From Bolinopsis microptera (taxonomy: Eukaryota; Ctenophora; Tentaculata; Lobata; Bolinopsidae): 64,000 bases of DNA. The notes below the pieces were generated by a model. It had not been told where the DNA came from. It was given only the letters and a program-made list of their open reading frames with translations, and did not search any database. The translations under genes and the position numbers were made by a program. The stretch covers positions 5,332,001 through 5,396,000 of the forward strand of contig NC_087074.1 of assembly GCF_026151205.1 (NCBI RefSeq), read 5' to 3'. The stretch's first letter is position 1. The number at the start of each line of letters is the position of its first letter. Positions 12,901 through 23,180 of the stretch are shown here, piece after piece.

Positions 12901-15900
12901 CGAGTGTAATGTCATAAAGAGTGAAAACTGCAGGATCATTTCGGTAGACATTTTCAGAATTAGAGTTACTCGTTAAATTTAAACTGAAAGCGGCACTGTC
13001 TTCCCGAAGCCTAAAAGTAAACATAGAAATAGCATTGCTAAACAACGAGTATTAATATCATACCCACATTTTACGTTTTGTATAACAAGTAGTTAACCTT
13101 TGAGCTCGCCTAAGGATTCTTGAAGTTGTCCCGCCTTTGTGCCTTTTGTCCGCTGTCCTTTGTCGCTGTATATTTTGGGATCTTTTGTCTGTCTTCTGAC
13201 TTCTATTCAGTTTGTCTGTTGTTTATATTGTGAAAGATAAGAGTTGTTACGTCTGTTATTATTATCTAATGTGCAGTTCACAGTAATTACATCTGCAAGT
13301 TTCAGATATCACAGGTGCCCATTCCATTTCCCTGACGTATTTTCACGCCTCTTAGAATCACGTGACCAAACACTAATCTACAGTTGACAGGCCAGGAATG
13401 ATCGTTGTGTTGTTGTGTTATAGCTGTGAGCTCATTGTTCGGAACACGGTACAAATAATACAATACACCATCTTGTTAACTGTTAATGGTATTAGACATA
13501 TTATATTATAATAGAAACATGTCATGGTACTGTCACGGTGGTATTGACTGTTGTTGTTGTACGGTTCAATGTTATGTTGTAGTCCGTTTTATTTTCGTGT
13601 GTGGTAAAGTCTGAGCTCTGTTAAAGTTGAGATGGTGTCAACTATTTATATAGCTGTTTCTCTACAAGTACAAACATGTACAGTTTTAAATAACTAGCAG
13701 GAACCCGTATAATATAACCCTAAACGGTGTCAAGACTCAAGAGACTAAAATAATTATTACCTATTTAATTGGCATTTTTGACACCACTTGGGGGTCCAAA
13801 TTTTGGGCTCTAAAATCATTATTTCTTGGCCAATTTTTTATTTGTTCATGCTGATTTGAAGGCCATTAAAGCATTTGACCCAGTCAAAAAAGTGTCAGTT
13901 GTATATCTTTTACGGGTTTTGCAGAAAGTCGCGTTAAAGTTGATGCCGTGGTGTCAGTAAAATGGCACAGATAAATATATATATATTTCATGGCTGGACT
14001 TCTACACAATAAAAGAAAGCGGTTGTGATTAGATCTTCGAAAGTCTTTGCATCGTTTATTTACATCAATTCTCAAATTATTTGTTATATAGTAGTGTTGA
14101 AAGTATTAAAAAAAGTATATATATATCGTCTCGCTTTATATATAGTAAGGTGAACATTTTCTGACATATTTGTGTAGCGTTTGTTATTTTTGGAGGCTTT
14201 GTGTCCCTTGAAACCCTTATAAAAACACTGTAACGGAAATTCAAACATTTTCAGGCTGAATGTTTCTCTCATATTCAGTTCGGGCGATACTGATGACTTC
14301 AAATCGTAAGTTGTTACTTTTGCACCTTTAGTTTACCATCCAATTTGCAGTTTTAAGGCAATTCTATCTGTTTTCTTTTACTGCGGCCGAAGATATACTA
14401 TATTTTCTTTGTCAGAAAATATTTAGCTCCGTTCGGCTGGTGTCAAAAGTTAGAGCACGAGGTTTAATTACAGAATTGTAGTGATGACAGTTGCCGGTCC
14501 CTCATGTTCTGTAGTTATTGCTTCGAAACTTGCACACTTCGGATATGCAGCAAACATACAACATTGAACATAGATACAAAACCCCACACCCAGAGAGATG
14601 GCAGATATAATCTGCGATGAAATTGTGGATTTAGGAAGAAATTTGGTGCCAAAAGGTTATTTTTAGAAGAGGGGAAACACTGATCTGCGAGGAAATTGAA
14701 AACTTTCTGGATGTGGGTACAAAACACACACTTACCCACGTTCTATTATAATATCCTACAAGATATTCACACCCAAATTATTAACAATGAACTATTTTCA
14801 GAGAGCAGGATTTCAGCGATGCTCTGAGCTCGTGTAGCCGCAGCACTGCTAACACAGACACTCTCCGCTCCGGAGTATCCTACATCTCAGAGGGCCCCTA
14901 CAGTCCCTCACTCCCACCCACCCCCACAACCCCTCGTACCCAAGCTTGGGATACACGGTGTTCCAGTGACCGTAGTGAGAGTATCTACGACTCTCTGATC
15001 CCAAGGAAGGAGTCAATCAGCGAGATTAGTATCATTAGCGCGTCAAGTGATAACAGTTCCCTGTTCCTAAAGAACCCCAGTGATCTAGATCCAACTACTC
15101 CCACTAATTTGCATACCCAGCATAAACCAGCTCTGGATTGGGAAACTACTGAAAACATGAAACTTAAAATGAAGAACAAGAATAAAAACACCCCCGAGGT
15201 TATGAAGCCTCAGAGGATTGAGCAACCCACTGACCAATCCGAGTCCCCATTCTCCAAACTCCAACGAGCGAGCATGAAAAAGCGGAAGAACCGCAAGAAC
15301 AGCGAGGATCTGACAGTAATGACCCCGCGGAGAGACCATCTGAACAGTAGTCCTGGTGACACACCCCCAGGTAGCAGACACAACTCCCTCTCAAGGAGTG
15401 ACGAACTGATAACTCCCTGTAAAACTAGAACCAACTCCGGATCTAGCCGGAACTCTGAGGAGTTCAAGTCCCGGACCCTGCCCCGGAGGATGCCCGACAA
15501 TATGAAAGTTGAGCAGCCTAAGGTTCTCCGGAGTACTTCCGAGATGCCAACCGCTCCTCCAAGGACTGTTTCTAGAACCTCTTCATCAAGAACCTCTTCT
15601 TCAGACTCCAAGACCAGAACTTTGGAGAGACCTGGCAAACAGAGCCGACAAAGTAGACCTAACTCTATTATGGAAACTTCAACTAATCCTGTTCCTATTA
15701 TAAATGTTCCTAAGTGAGTCTCTTGTAAATTAATCCAAAAGAATTCAGCAAATTATTATCTTCCTCGAAGTATTTATATAGGGAGTCTAACCATTTTCCA
15801 GTTTAGACCGGGGATTTCAATTCTAGAAATGCTAACGAAACTTCTCCCTTATCAGCGGTGATAAGCATGACAGAAAGAGCTCAATAGATGCGCCACCTTC

Positions 15901-18900
15901 TCCTCGTGGTACCCTTAAGAGAAACGGTACTCTTAAGAAGAAGAAAAAGTAAGCATATTTTGTTTTCATAATGATTTCGGCGGTTTGGTAATGTGTCGGG
16001 AAAATATGTTGAAATATGGTCGGATACTACTCAGTTAATTAGTGGGGGTTATTTTGGATGAAATATTGACGAATCGTTATTTTTGTCGCTAACCTGTTTA
16101 ACTCGCAGGGTACAAAAAGAGGAAACACCAAAGAAGAAGAAAGCAGAATCTTTAGAGAATTTAAAGAAAGATGGAACTCCTAAGAAAACGAAATCAGAAA
16201 CTTTAGCAAAATTGAAGAAACTAACTCCTAAAAAGTTGAAATCAGCATCTTTGGAGAATCTGAAAAAAGACGGGACTCTTAAAAAGCAGAAATCAGAATC
16301 TATTGAGAATTTGAAAAAAGATGAGGCTCTTAAAAAGCAGACTTCAGAATCTATTGAGAATTTGAAAGAAAAGGAGCCCGCAAAGAAAGAGGAACGTGTC
16401 AGACTAGAAGCACTTTTAGCAAAGAAACAAGAATTATTAGAGAGAGAACCTGAAAAGAAAGAAGAGCTTCCATTAATAATGAAGCCCAACTTTAATGTGG
16501 AAAATGAGAAGGAGAATGATATAAACCTAGTTAATGAGCAAATACCGGATAGGAGAGAAGATGAGGAGGAAGAGGAGGAGGTCGCACATTTCATTAAGAG
16601 ATGTGACTCTAAAGTTATCTACAGTAAGTATATTTCTTTAGTTATCTGAATTCTAGGCTTTAAATAAATGTTATATTGACATTATTTATTGAGGTGGCCT
16701 CAAAAAATCATCGATTATCATTTATCAACGATAAACAGATCCAATTTTCCAAAAAAGTTCAGGATTGTTATAAAATAAATCCGAACAATTTTACCGATTC
16801 TCTGACTCTAAACATGATGTTACTTTTGTAGATTACTAAAATTCGCTCCACCAGATGATTTCGAGGAGATGGAGGCTCTGTTGATGGAGCAGGAGAGACT
16901 GGTGGACAACCTGGAGCAGGAGAGACAGGAGAAGGAAGAGTTGGAGAGGATTAAGACAGAGCAGGAGAAACAGCAGGTGGAGATGCAGGACACTATCAAG
17001 ATACTGGAGGAGGAGATTGTTACTGTGAGTCAGACCCTTACTCTAGTGACTATTAGTGACTATTAGTGACCCTTAGTGATTCTTAGTGACCCTTACTCTT
17101 AGTGACCCTTACTATTAGTGACCCTTACTAAAGTCCTGTTAAGTAAAGTTGGTACCTGTTCCACACTAGCTTGTTTTCTTAGTAAAATGTTTGAGTGAGG
17201 ATAGAGTTCAGAGGTCAGTTTGATTTGGCAACACGCCAACACTTATTAAACTATTGACGACACTTGAAAACACGTGACGACAACTCTTAAAAAGTGATTA
17301 TAGTTAAGGAACTCAGAGAAGTGTTTTGCTGCCACATTTGTATTGTTACTAATGACGTCAGTAATCTAACAAGTTTATAACGTGGACATGTTGTTCAGGT
17401 TGACTGTCAGATGGTTAAACTAAGCATGAAGGTAGCAGACGAGGATCAGTACGATGAACTTGAGGATCAGAAGAGGTCGCTCCACGCCAAGCTGATACAA
17501 GAGAGAGGGAAGGTCAGACAAATGGACGATCTCATATCCTTGTCCGGGATGAGTGTGTACTCAGAAAACGGACTCATGCTTAACCAGGTGATTTATTGTT
17601 TTGTGTATTGTCAAACACTAGGAAATATTTTGTTTTATTGTACTGTCAGAGCTGGAGTCTGTATATGTATCGGCTATCACCCTCCTTAGTCAATTTTAGA
17701 TTCGAGTACTCACTGTCGCATTTTAAATTCCTGGTAAGTTATGCTGCAGGTCTGATGTTTCCATACATACGTCCTATTTATTTTGTTCAAAACTTGGCTT
17801 GCTGCCAATAAGATATATGCAGAGCAACTCAACGAAAGACTTCGTGACAGGAGTTGTGAAATCTGATCAACTCGGGCTTATTTATACGGAATGCAAAGTG
17901 TAATCTTAATCTCACTATAAGATAGAAATCTGAGAGATTGAGATATCTCCACGCCCTTCTGTCGTCACTCCTAAGTGAGCATTGAGAAGATTACAACCTT
18001 GTAAGACAGGTATAGTCTGGGTTAATCTGGTCGCAGGTGGTTGCTGGTCTTGTTTCCTTAATTTTAAGTGAAAAGTTTTTACAAAATTCGCCGTCGTCAC
18101 CACCCCTTACATAAGTAAGAGCTCGGGTGCCTGAGGCTGAAAATGGATACTTCGTTAGTCGCGAGTTAATTCCGCGCAGATCCTTGAGCGACAGCGCTGC
18201 AAATTGCAGTAAAATACAATTGGTTAGGTAGCAGTACTAGTGTAATTAATAAGTGGAGTATCATATAACAGAGAGAGAGCTGCAGCTAAGAGGCGGACTA
18301 CTCTTTACCGGGCTCATATTTCACTCCACTGCAGTTAACATGTGTCTTTAAGACTAGTGTTTTGTTGTAGAACACTGCAAAGTAGCAGTAGGACGATGAC
18401 AGGGCCGTAGTTGGGAGGTCGCCAGTGTGTGTGTATCTTTAGAGCTCACGTAATATGGCAGCCCGGACGTTATTAGGGTTCGTACCTAGTGCGCGGACTT
18501 GTCAAAAATATTGGAGTAATCCGCGGATATAATGAACTAATGGACGTGTGACGGAAACTGTTGTGTGTCTGCTAATTTCTTATCTCACTAGGTGCAGTTA
18601 GACACTTTTATAGCTTCCTTTTGTGGCCCAATTAGTGTCTAACTGTATTGTGCCAAACATTAGGGAATCCAAGTTTAGGTACCCAGTATTGTAAATCTAG
18701 AGTTAAGGTAGTCCAAGTTTAGGTACCCACAGTAATGTAAATCTAGAGTTAAGATATTCCAAGTTTAGGTACCCCCACAGTATTGTAAATCTAGAGTTAA
18801 GGTATTCCAAGTTTAGGTACCCCCACAGTATTGTAAATCTAGAGTTAAGATATTCCAAGTTTAGGTACACACAATAATGTAAATCTAGAGTTAAGATATT

Positions 18901-20031
18901 CCAAGTTTTAGCTACTTTAAATTCGCTCTGATAGCTCAAACTCTCATTATCGTAAGATTATACTTAACTGATATTTACATGCAATAATGTTGTAATCATT
19001 TTAATCATGCACCCTTCCACCAGGATATAAGCGACTACAGTAAGCGCGAGCTACTAGACCAGATCAAGAATCTAAAGAAAGAGAAGACAGAGTTGGAGAC
19101 TACAATCAAACAGTTCCGTTGTGACGGAGCCAACGAGAAGAGGAAACAGGACAAAGTCATCAAGGATCTGATGACGCAGATAAGGGGCTTCCATAACGTT
19201 CCTGTAAAGAGACAGGACTCTTCAGGTGGGTGCTTGGTTTATGAAGGAGTAAGAGTTAGTTGATGGTGTTTTGCTGAGCCGCGCAGATGGGTCCATTATC
19301 AATGTTTTTAAAATCTGTAAAGTTTGAATTAGAGTGCTGAGATAATGAAGAACTATGTTTTCAGTTGTAATACGTTTTGCCCAAAGATTTTTGTAAAGTG
19401 TTGAAAGTTAAATATTTCTTTTAGCAGCTGCTTTGTTGAATGAAATTATACACCGGATATAATGGAGATAGGTTGCCTCAAGATTTTTGTAATGACAGCT
19501 TTGTTTTACCAGGTCTGCAAGAAACGATGGCAATGATAACAGATCTACGTTCTCAGTTGGAACAGATGAAATCTCAGAATCTTTCCCAGACCAAACTGAT
19601 AGAGAGGTAAAGTAGCTGTTCAACCTATAAACAGTAAACACTAGCATAGCTTGTTTAATTTCTACAGAAATTCTGCACGTGCAAAACACTGATTTACCGC
19701 ATGTGTTGTGTCAAGTGGTGATTTTTTAAATGGTGTGACCTAGTCGACCGTGTCGCAGAGGTCCCCAGACCTTTTTATCATGTCTGATTGCATTTTATTT
19801 TCTCCAAACTGTTACTTTAGACCATTCTTCAGAATTCACTTTTACCGTTGCTGTTATAACTTGGTTATCTCTATCCTTTAGGTTTTATATCTATTGTCAG
19901 ATTTAATATACCTTATCTAACTCTTATCTATTCCTAGATTGGTGACAGAACGAAACCAGCACTTAGTGGAGATGGCTAGATTGAAGGGAAATGTGGAGGA
20001 GTCGATCCATCTGAAAGAAGAGGTGTCATAG
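9941..20031 (+). CDS. Spliced gene for Ser/Pro-rich, Lys-rich coiled-coil protein (about 774 aa)
   Basis: Nine exons join in a consistent phase: 9941-9996, 14802-15713, 15856-15948, 16109-16623, 16855-17024, 17399-17587, 19024-19225, 19513-19606, 19938-20031. The product starts MPRKRDSNSVMKPRKHS. It has a long Ser/Thr/Pro/Arg-rich disordered region (exon 2), a Lys-rich segment of about five 17-residue repeats around SLENLKKDG (exon 4), and then about 250 residues of heptad-rich coiled coil (exons 5-9). No catalytic or membrane segment is seen. I do not recognise the family; a cytoskeletal or scaffold protein would fit but is inference. Uncertain points: the exon 4/5 junction (16627 with 16832 also keeps frame, adding 9 residues), and the 3' end, since GAG|GTGTCA just before the stop could be a donor leading to further exons. 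Confidence 0.8.
9997..14801 (+). other. Intron 1 of coiled-coil gene (4.8 kb)
   Basis: GTGAGT donor and tattttcag acceptor. It contains no recognised gene. A 9-bp repeat around gatatgtg lies at about 11917-11973, and short CG-rich clusters near 12530 and 12595. Open frames inside are short and unlike any known protein. Confidence 0.7.
14802..15713 (+). CDS. Coiled-coil gene, exon 2 (disordered Ser/Pro/Arg-rich)
   Basis: The exon is 912 bp with phase 2 at both ends. The translation is uninterrupted and strongly biased to Ser, Thr, Pro, Arg and Lys. It includes clusters such as PSLPPTPTTPRT and RTSSSRTSSSDSKTRT, typical of phosphorylated linker regions. Local GC content is clearly higher than in the flanking introns. 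Confidence 0.85.
15856..15948 (+). CDS. Coiled-coil gene, exon 3
   Basis: A 93-bp exon between a ccttatcag acceptor and a GTAAGC donor, phase 2 to phase 2. It encodes a basic stretch ending in GTLKRNGTLKKKK, which introduces the Lys-rich repeats of the next exon. Confidence 0.8.
16109..16623 (+). CDS. Coiled-coil gene, exon 4 (17-residue Lys-rich repeats)
   Basis: The acceptor is actcgcag. About five degenerate 17-residue units follow the pattern xxKKxKSESxENLKKDG. Acidic and basic helix-prone sequence follows, with an EDEEEEEE cluster. The CA|GTAAGT donor at 16623/16624 is the best match; AA|GTATAT four bases later is the alternative. Confidence 0.8.
16855..17024 (+). CDS. Coiled-coil gene, exon 5
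   Basis: Encodes a Glu/Gln/Leu-rich helix (MEALLMEQERLVDNLEQE...) with clear heptads, ending in phase 0 at a GTGAGT donor. The start is ambiguous. The acceptor at 16854 fits the strong upstream donor. The better pyrimidine tract ends at 16831 and needs the weaker donor. Both keep the frame. Confidence 0.7.
17399..17587 (+). CDS. Coiled-coil gene, exon 6
   Basis: Phase 0 at both ends, between tgttgttcag and a GTGATT donor. The 63 residues begin VDCQMVKLSMKV and are helix-prone and charged. Confidence 0.8.
18667..18911. repeat. About 46-bp intronic tandem repeat, 5-6 copies
   Basis: Units resemble tccaagtttaggtacccac followed by a segment ending ctagagttaaggt, with length changes in a C run. 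The array lies inside the intron 17588-19023. Confidence 0.9.
19024..19225 (+). CDS. Coiled-coil gene, exon 7
   Basis: Begins in phase 0 after cttccaccag and ends in phase 1 at GTGGGT. The 67 residues (DISDYSKRELLDQIKNLKKE...) continue the coiled coil. Confidence 0.82.
19513..19606 (+). CDS. Coiled-coil gene, exon 8
   Basis: The acceptor is gttttaccag and the donor GTAAAG, phase 1 to phase 2. The sequence GLQETMAMITDLRSQLEQ is a heptad-pattern helix. Confidence 0.82.
19938..20031 (+). CDS. Coiled-coil gene, last visible exon 9
   Basis: The acceptor is tctattcctag. The frame RLVTERNQHLVEMARLKG runs to a TAG at 20029-20031. A possible donor GAG|GTGTCA lies two codons before the stop, so the gene may continue. 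Confidence 0.7.
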
Positions 20032-21295
20032 TAATTTAAGGTGTTACAGCAACTACAATCGCCGTTATAGCAACTGCACTCTATGTTATAGCAACTATAG
20101 CAACTACTTCACTCGATGATTTGCCGTGTTTCTTAGCTGATGCTCACAGTTTGACAAGAGATGTTGCTTGTAACCTGCAAATTGAAGGACATTCGTGAGT
20201 CTCAATGATAACTCTCGTATCGTCGATCTCTTTTGCCGCAGACTAGCATGCGGACAAACTGAGCTGAATTGCCTAACTTCAAATATGTCTGCTGTTGAAT
20301 TGTAGACACGAATTCCACAGTTATTGATTAGAAAGATAAAGGCAAAGAAACCTGTCAACAATTTCCTGTTGTTGAAAAAGAAGCTCTATTTATACGATTG
20401 TCTACTTTTAAAAGTGTGACTGTTTGCCACCTCGAATCAGAAAACAGACGATGAATTAGTTTTGAAGACTAACATGCTATTATGGACGGAAATAGTAATT
20501 CGTCTGGAGGAAGCCGATAACAGGAGATCATACGATATTGCTTCGCATGAAAAATAATAACCGAATTGTTGATTGGGGCCAAAAAGTTCACGTTTCTCCA
20601 GATTTGATCGAATCTTTAAAATTTTCATGTTGGAATAATTCCAGCTGACCTTCCATAATTTTGTCTTCAAATGAAATGATAAAATCATTTGCAATCAACA
20701 ATGCTGATTTAGTTATAGCTGGGCAACTGTTTTGCTGTTTTTCAATCATAATTAACGTCAAATTTGCTCCGTAATTAACAAATTATAAATGAGTAAAATA
20801 ATGCTTTGAAATTTAAATAATATTGATTATTCTTTTCCGCGAGTTCCCGTAATCAGTATTTGTCCATAAATTAAGTTTTATAGATTCTGCTTTTTGTAAA
20901 ATGTAAATACAGTGATATTTTATAAGATTCAATTTTATTTGTTTTTAAGTTTATTTTATTATCAGACAAGCTGTTTTTCTTTGTTGTTACACGGATTAAA
21001 ACTAGCATATTTAAGAAACATCATCGACTTAAATAACAAATAGTGATAACCCCAAAAGAAGTGAAAGTGAAATGCAATGAGCTCAAGTAATACCTTTTTA
21101 ACTGTGGTAGGTAATAATTATTGGTGCAGTTAATGTTATGATGTTTGCTTCGACCAACTATCAACTTATCTGAATCAGAACAGAAAAATCAATAGATTAA
21201 GGATTCTCTAAATTTGCTGTGAAAACATCGCCTAATAGATAACGGTAGCCGTGTGGAGTTGATCTGCAGTTGGGCTAGGAGAAGTGTAAAGAAAT

Positions 21296-21338
<43 letters not shown>

Positions 21339-22263
21339 GAGAGAGAGCGAGAGAGCGAGAGAGAGAGAGGTGTAAAGAAATGGAAAGTTTGGAAAATATT
21401 CAGAGTAGCCTTATTTATGAAGCAACAAATGTTGTAAATGCTCATTTTATCTTATGTGCGAACATTTAAAGAGTTATTTCAGTTTTGTAGGGAGTTTTCT
21501 GTGGTCAGTGGTCACCCCACCTCAGTTACCGTTATCTAATGGCAACAAATATAGTTAAGTTATACTAATCGGTATTGAGCCATTGCCTAATCTTTCATAT
21601 TATATATCTTGAGCAATCTCGAAATCAATGCTTATTGAAATGACTAAATGAAGGTCCATTGGGATCGGAGGTTATAGAAAAAAATGTCGTAATGAAGATT
21701 CAATCCTACTTTAAACTTAAATTATTAAATTATTAATCAAATCACTAATAAAATCATGCAATTTTTTTGCAGTTCTACAAGAAGAAATGCAAAATTGAGG
21801 AAAGCTCTGAAAAATGAACCTTATATTTACAAGGCAGCTAAATATTTTATGGCCATAAGTTTGGTTCCTGTTTTAAAGTTGAAGACGAATTCCACAGGCC
21901 GTTCGGAAATAAAGACGACGGTCACTTTCCAGAGCTTTTGTAAAATACCCTTCGAAGGCAAAAATAAATAAAACATAATTTAATCTCAATCCAGTTCATC
22001 AAATAGATCACTCAATGGCATTGCCATGATTACAGTTGTCATAGCAACAGTTACTATAATAGTAACCGTTACCATGACGGTGTCATTGGCTGCTATAAAT
22101 CACAAGCTCTGTCTTGTCAAGTTTTGATTGTTAAAGAATCACATGTACAGTCCTCTTCCCAGATTGATCTTTGAAACTCGAAGCAACAGCTGTAATGAAG
22201 AAGTAGCGAGAGAGAGGTGGCAAGCGTCCATGGGAAGCAGGTCAGATGCTGTGCAACATCCTC
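20032..22263. other. Intergenic, no gene recognised
   Basis: Low-complexity AT-rich sequence with short repeats of gttatagcaact near 20050-20105. Contains the poly-G tract listed separately. Lies between the 3' ends of convergent genes, so part may be 3' UTR. Confidence 0.5.
21296..21371. repeat. 42-base poly-G tract followed by GA-rich repeat
   Basis: About 42 consecutive G (21296-21337), then agagagagcgagagag-type sequence to about 21368. The motif gtgtaaagaaatgg occurs on both sides (about 21284 and 21370). The tract length is likely unreliable in an assembly. Confidence 0.9.
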
Positions 22264-23180
22264 TCATCTGACATTGCACTCGCTCTGCACTATCTGCTTA
22301 GGTCTGTCAAACCCCTGACACTTTGAGATGTGATCCTTTAACTTGTCCACATCATCAAAGGATCGGTTACACTTGAGACAGCTGCAGATAGCGAGCACTT
22401 TCTGGCCCAGGACCAGGTTTCTAGGGAATGTTTTACAGTTGGAAGGGGTGTGTCCGGCTGTTCCGCAGAGGGAGCACTTGTCACGTGCCTTCCTGTTGGC
22501 GGTGGAGTAGCTTTTGGTTCCGTGAGTTGTGCTGGCTGATTTGCTGATTCGCTTCTCTTGCTGCTGGATCTGGAGTTTGCCTTGTTGTTCGTATAGTCGG
22601 GGATCTTTTAACTGGTACCGCACCTCTGAGGTCCCAATTCCGCCTTTGTTCGTGATGGGGAACTGTCGGGGAGTGGTTCTGACCTCGTCTCCGTCTCGTC
22701 CATTCTGCACGTGTCTCGCCAGGTGACGGTTGAGTGAACCTTTGAACATGAAGCCCTTGGAGCAGATATCACAGGAATAGTAGTAGTTCTCTTTAGTGTG
22801 CCTGTCCTTGGAGTCACCGCTCTTGGCATCCAGGAAGTTGGGAAGCATGTTGTGTTCTATTATCTCTATCCTAGGAATGAAACTGGAGATTTGGGGCTGT
22901 ATTATCGGGAAATATCGCGTTACCGCTGCCTGCTCGTCTTGTGGAGATAAGGTCTTGTTTGGTAAGTTAGGGGGTGACGTCATGTTGTCTCCGGATGACG
23001 TCATAGATGTTACTCCGCTATCAGGAGAACTTAGGTTCAGGCTACTGGGAGGGGCGGCTATTATCTCTGTTTCTCCTGCTTCCCTCAGTTCTTGGCAGTG
23101 GAATGTGATTGTGGAGTTTTGTACGTCTCCTCCCGCGTTCAGTGTAGCTTGCATGATGCTCGAACTCGAGCCCATATCGC
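22264..23180 (-). CDS. Zinc-finger protein, terminal exon (303 aa visible)
   Basis: An open frame from ATG at 23175 down to 22264 encodes 303 residues. The N-terminal 120 are Ser/Thr/Pro-rich. A classical C2H2 finger follows (C135, C138, H151, H155; YSCDICSKGFMFKGSLNRH). A short CCHC-like knuckle (C234, C237, H242, C247) and a C2HC finger (C266, C269, H282, C286) lie near the C-terminus. The mix suggests a nucleic-acid-binding nuclear protein; the exact family is unknown. A good acceptor (actattttag) sits at 23182-23181, five bases before the ATG, so at least one exon lies upstream at higher coordinates. The true N-terminus may differ. GC content and codon use stand out from the flanks, supporting a real exon. 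Confidence 0.8.

Noticed and set aside
15085..15638. Minus-strand frames at 15.1-15.6 kb
   Set aside because: Shadows of the well-supported plus-strand exon 2, which has matching splice phases.
16049..16594. Ser/Phe-rich minus-strand frame opposite exon 4
   Set aside because: It is the complement of Lys/Glu-rich codons; the plus strand carries splice sites and repeat protein.
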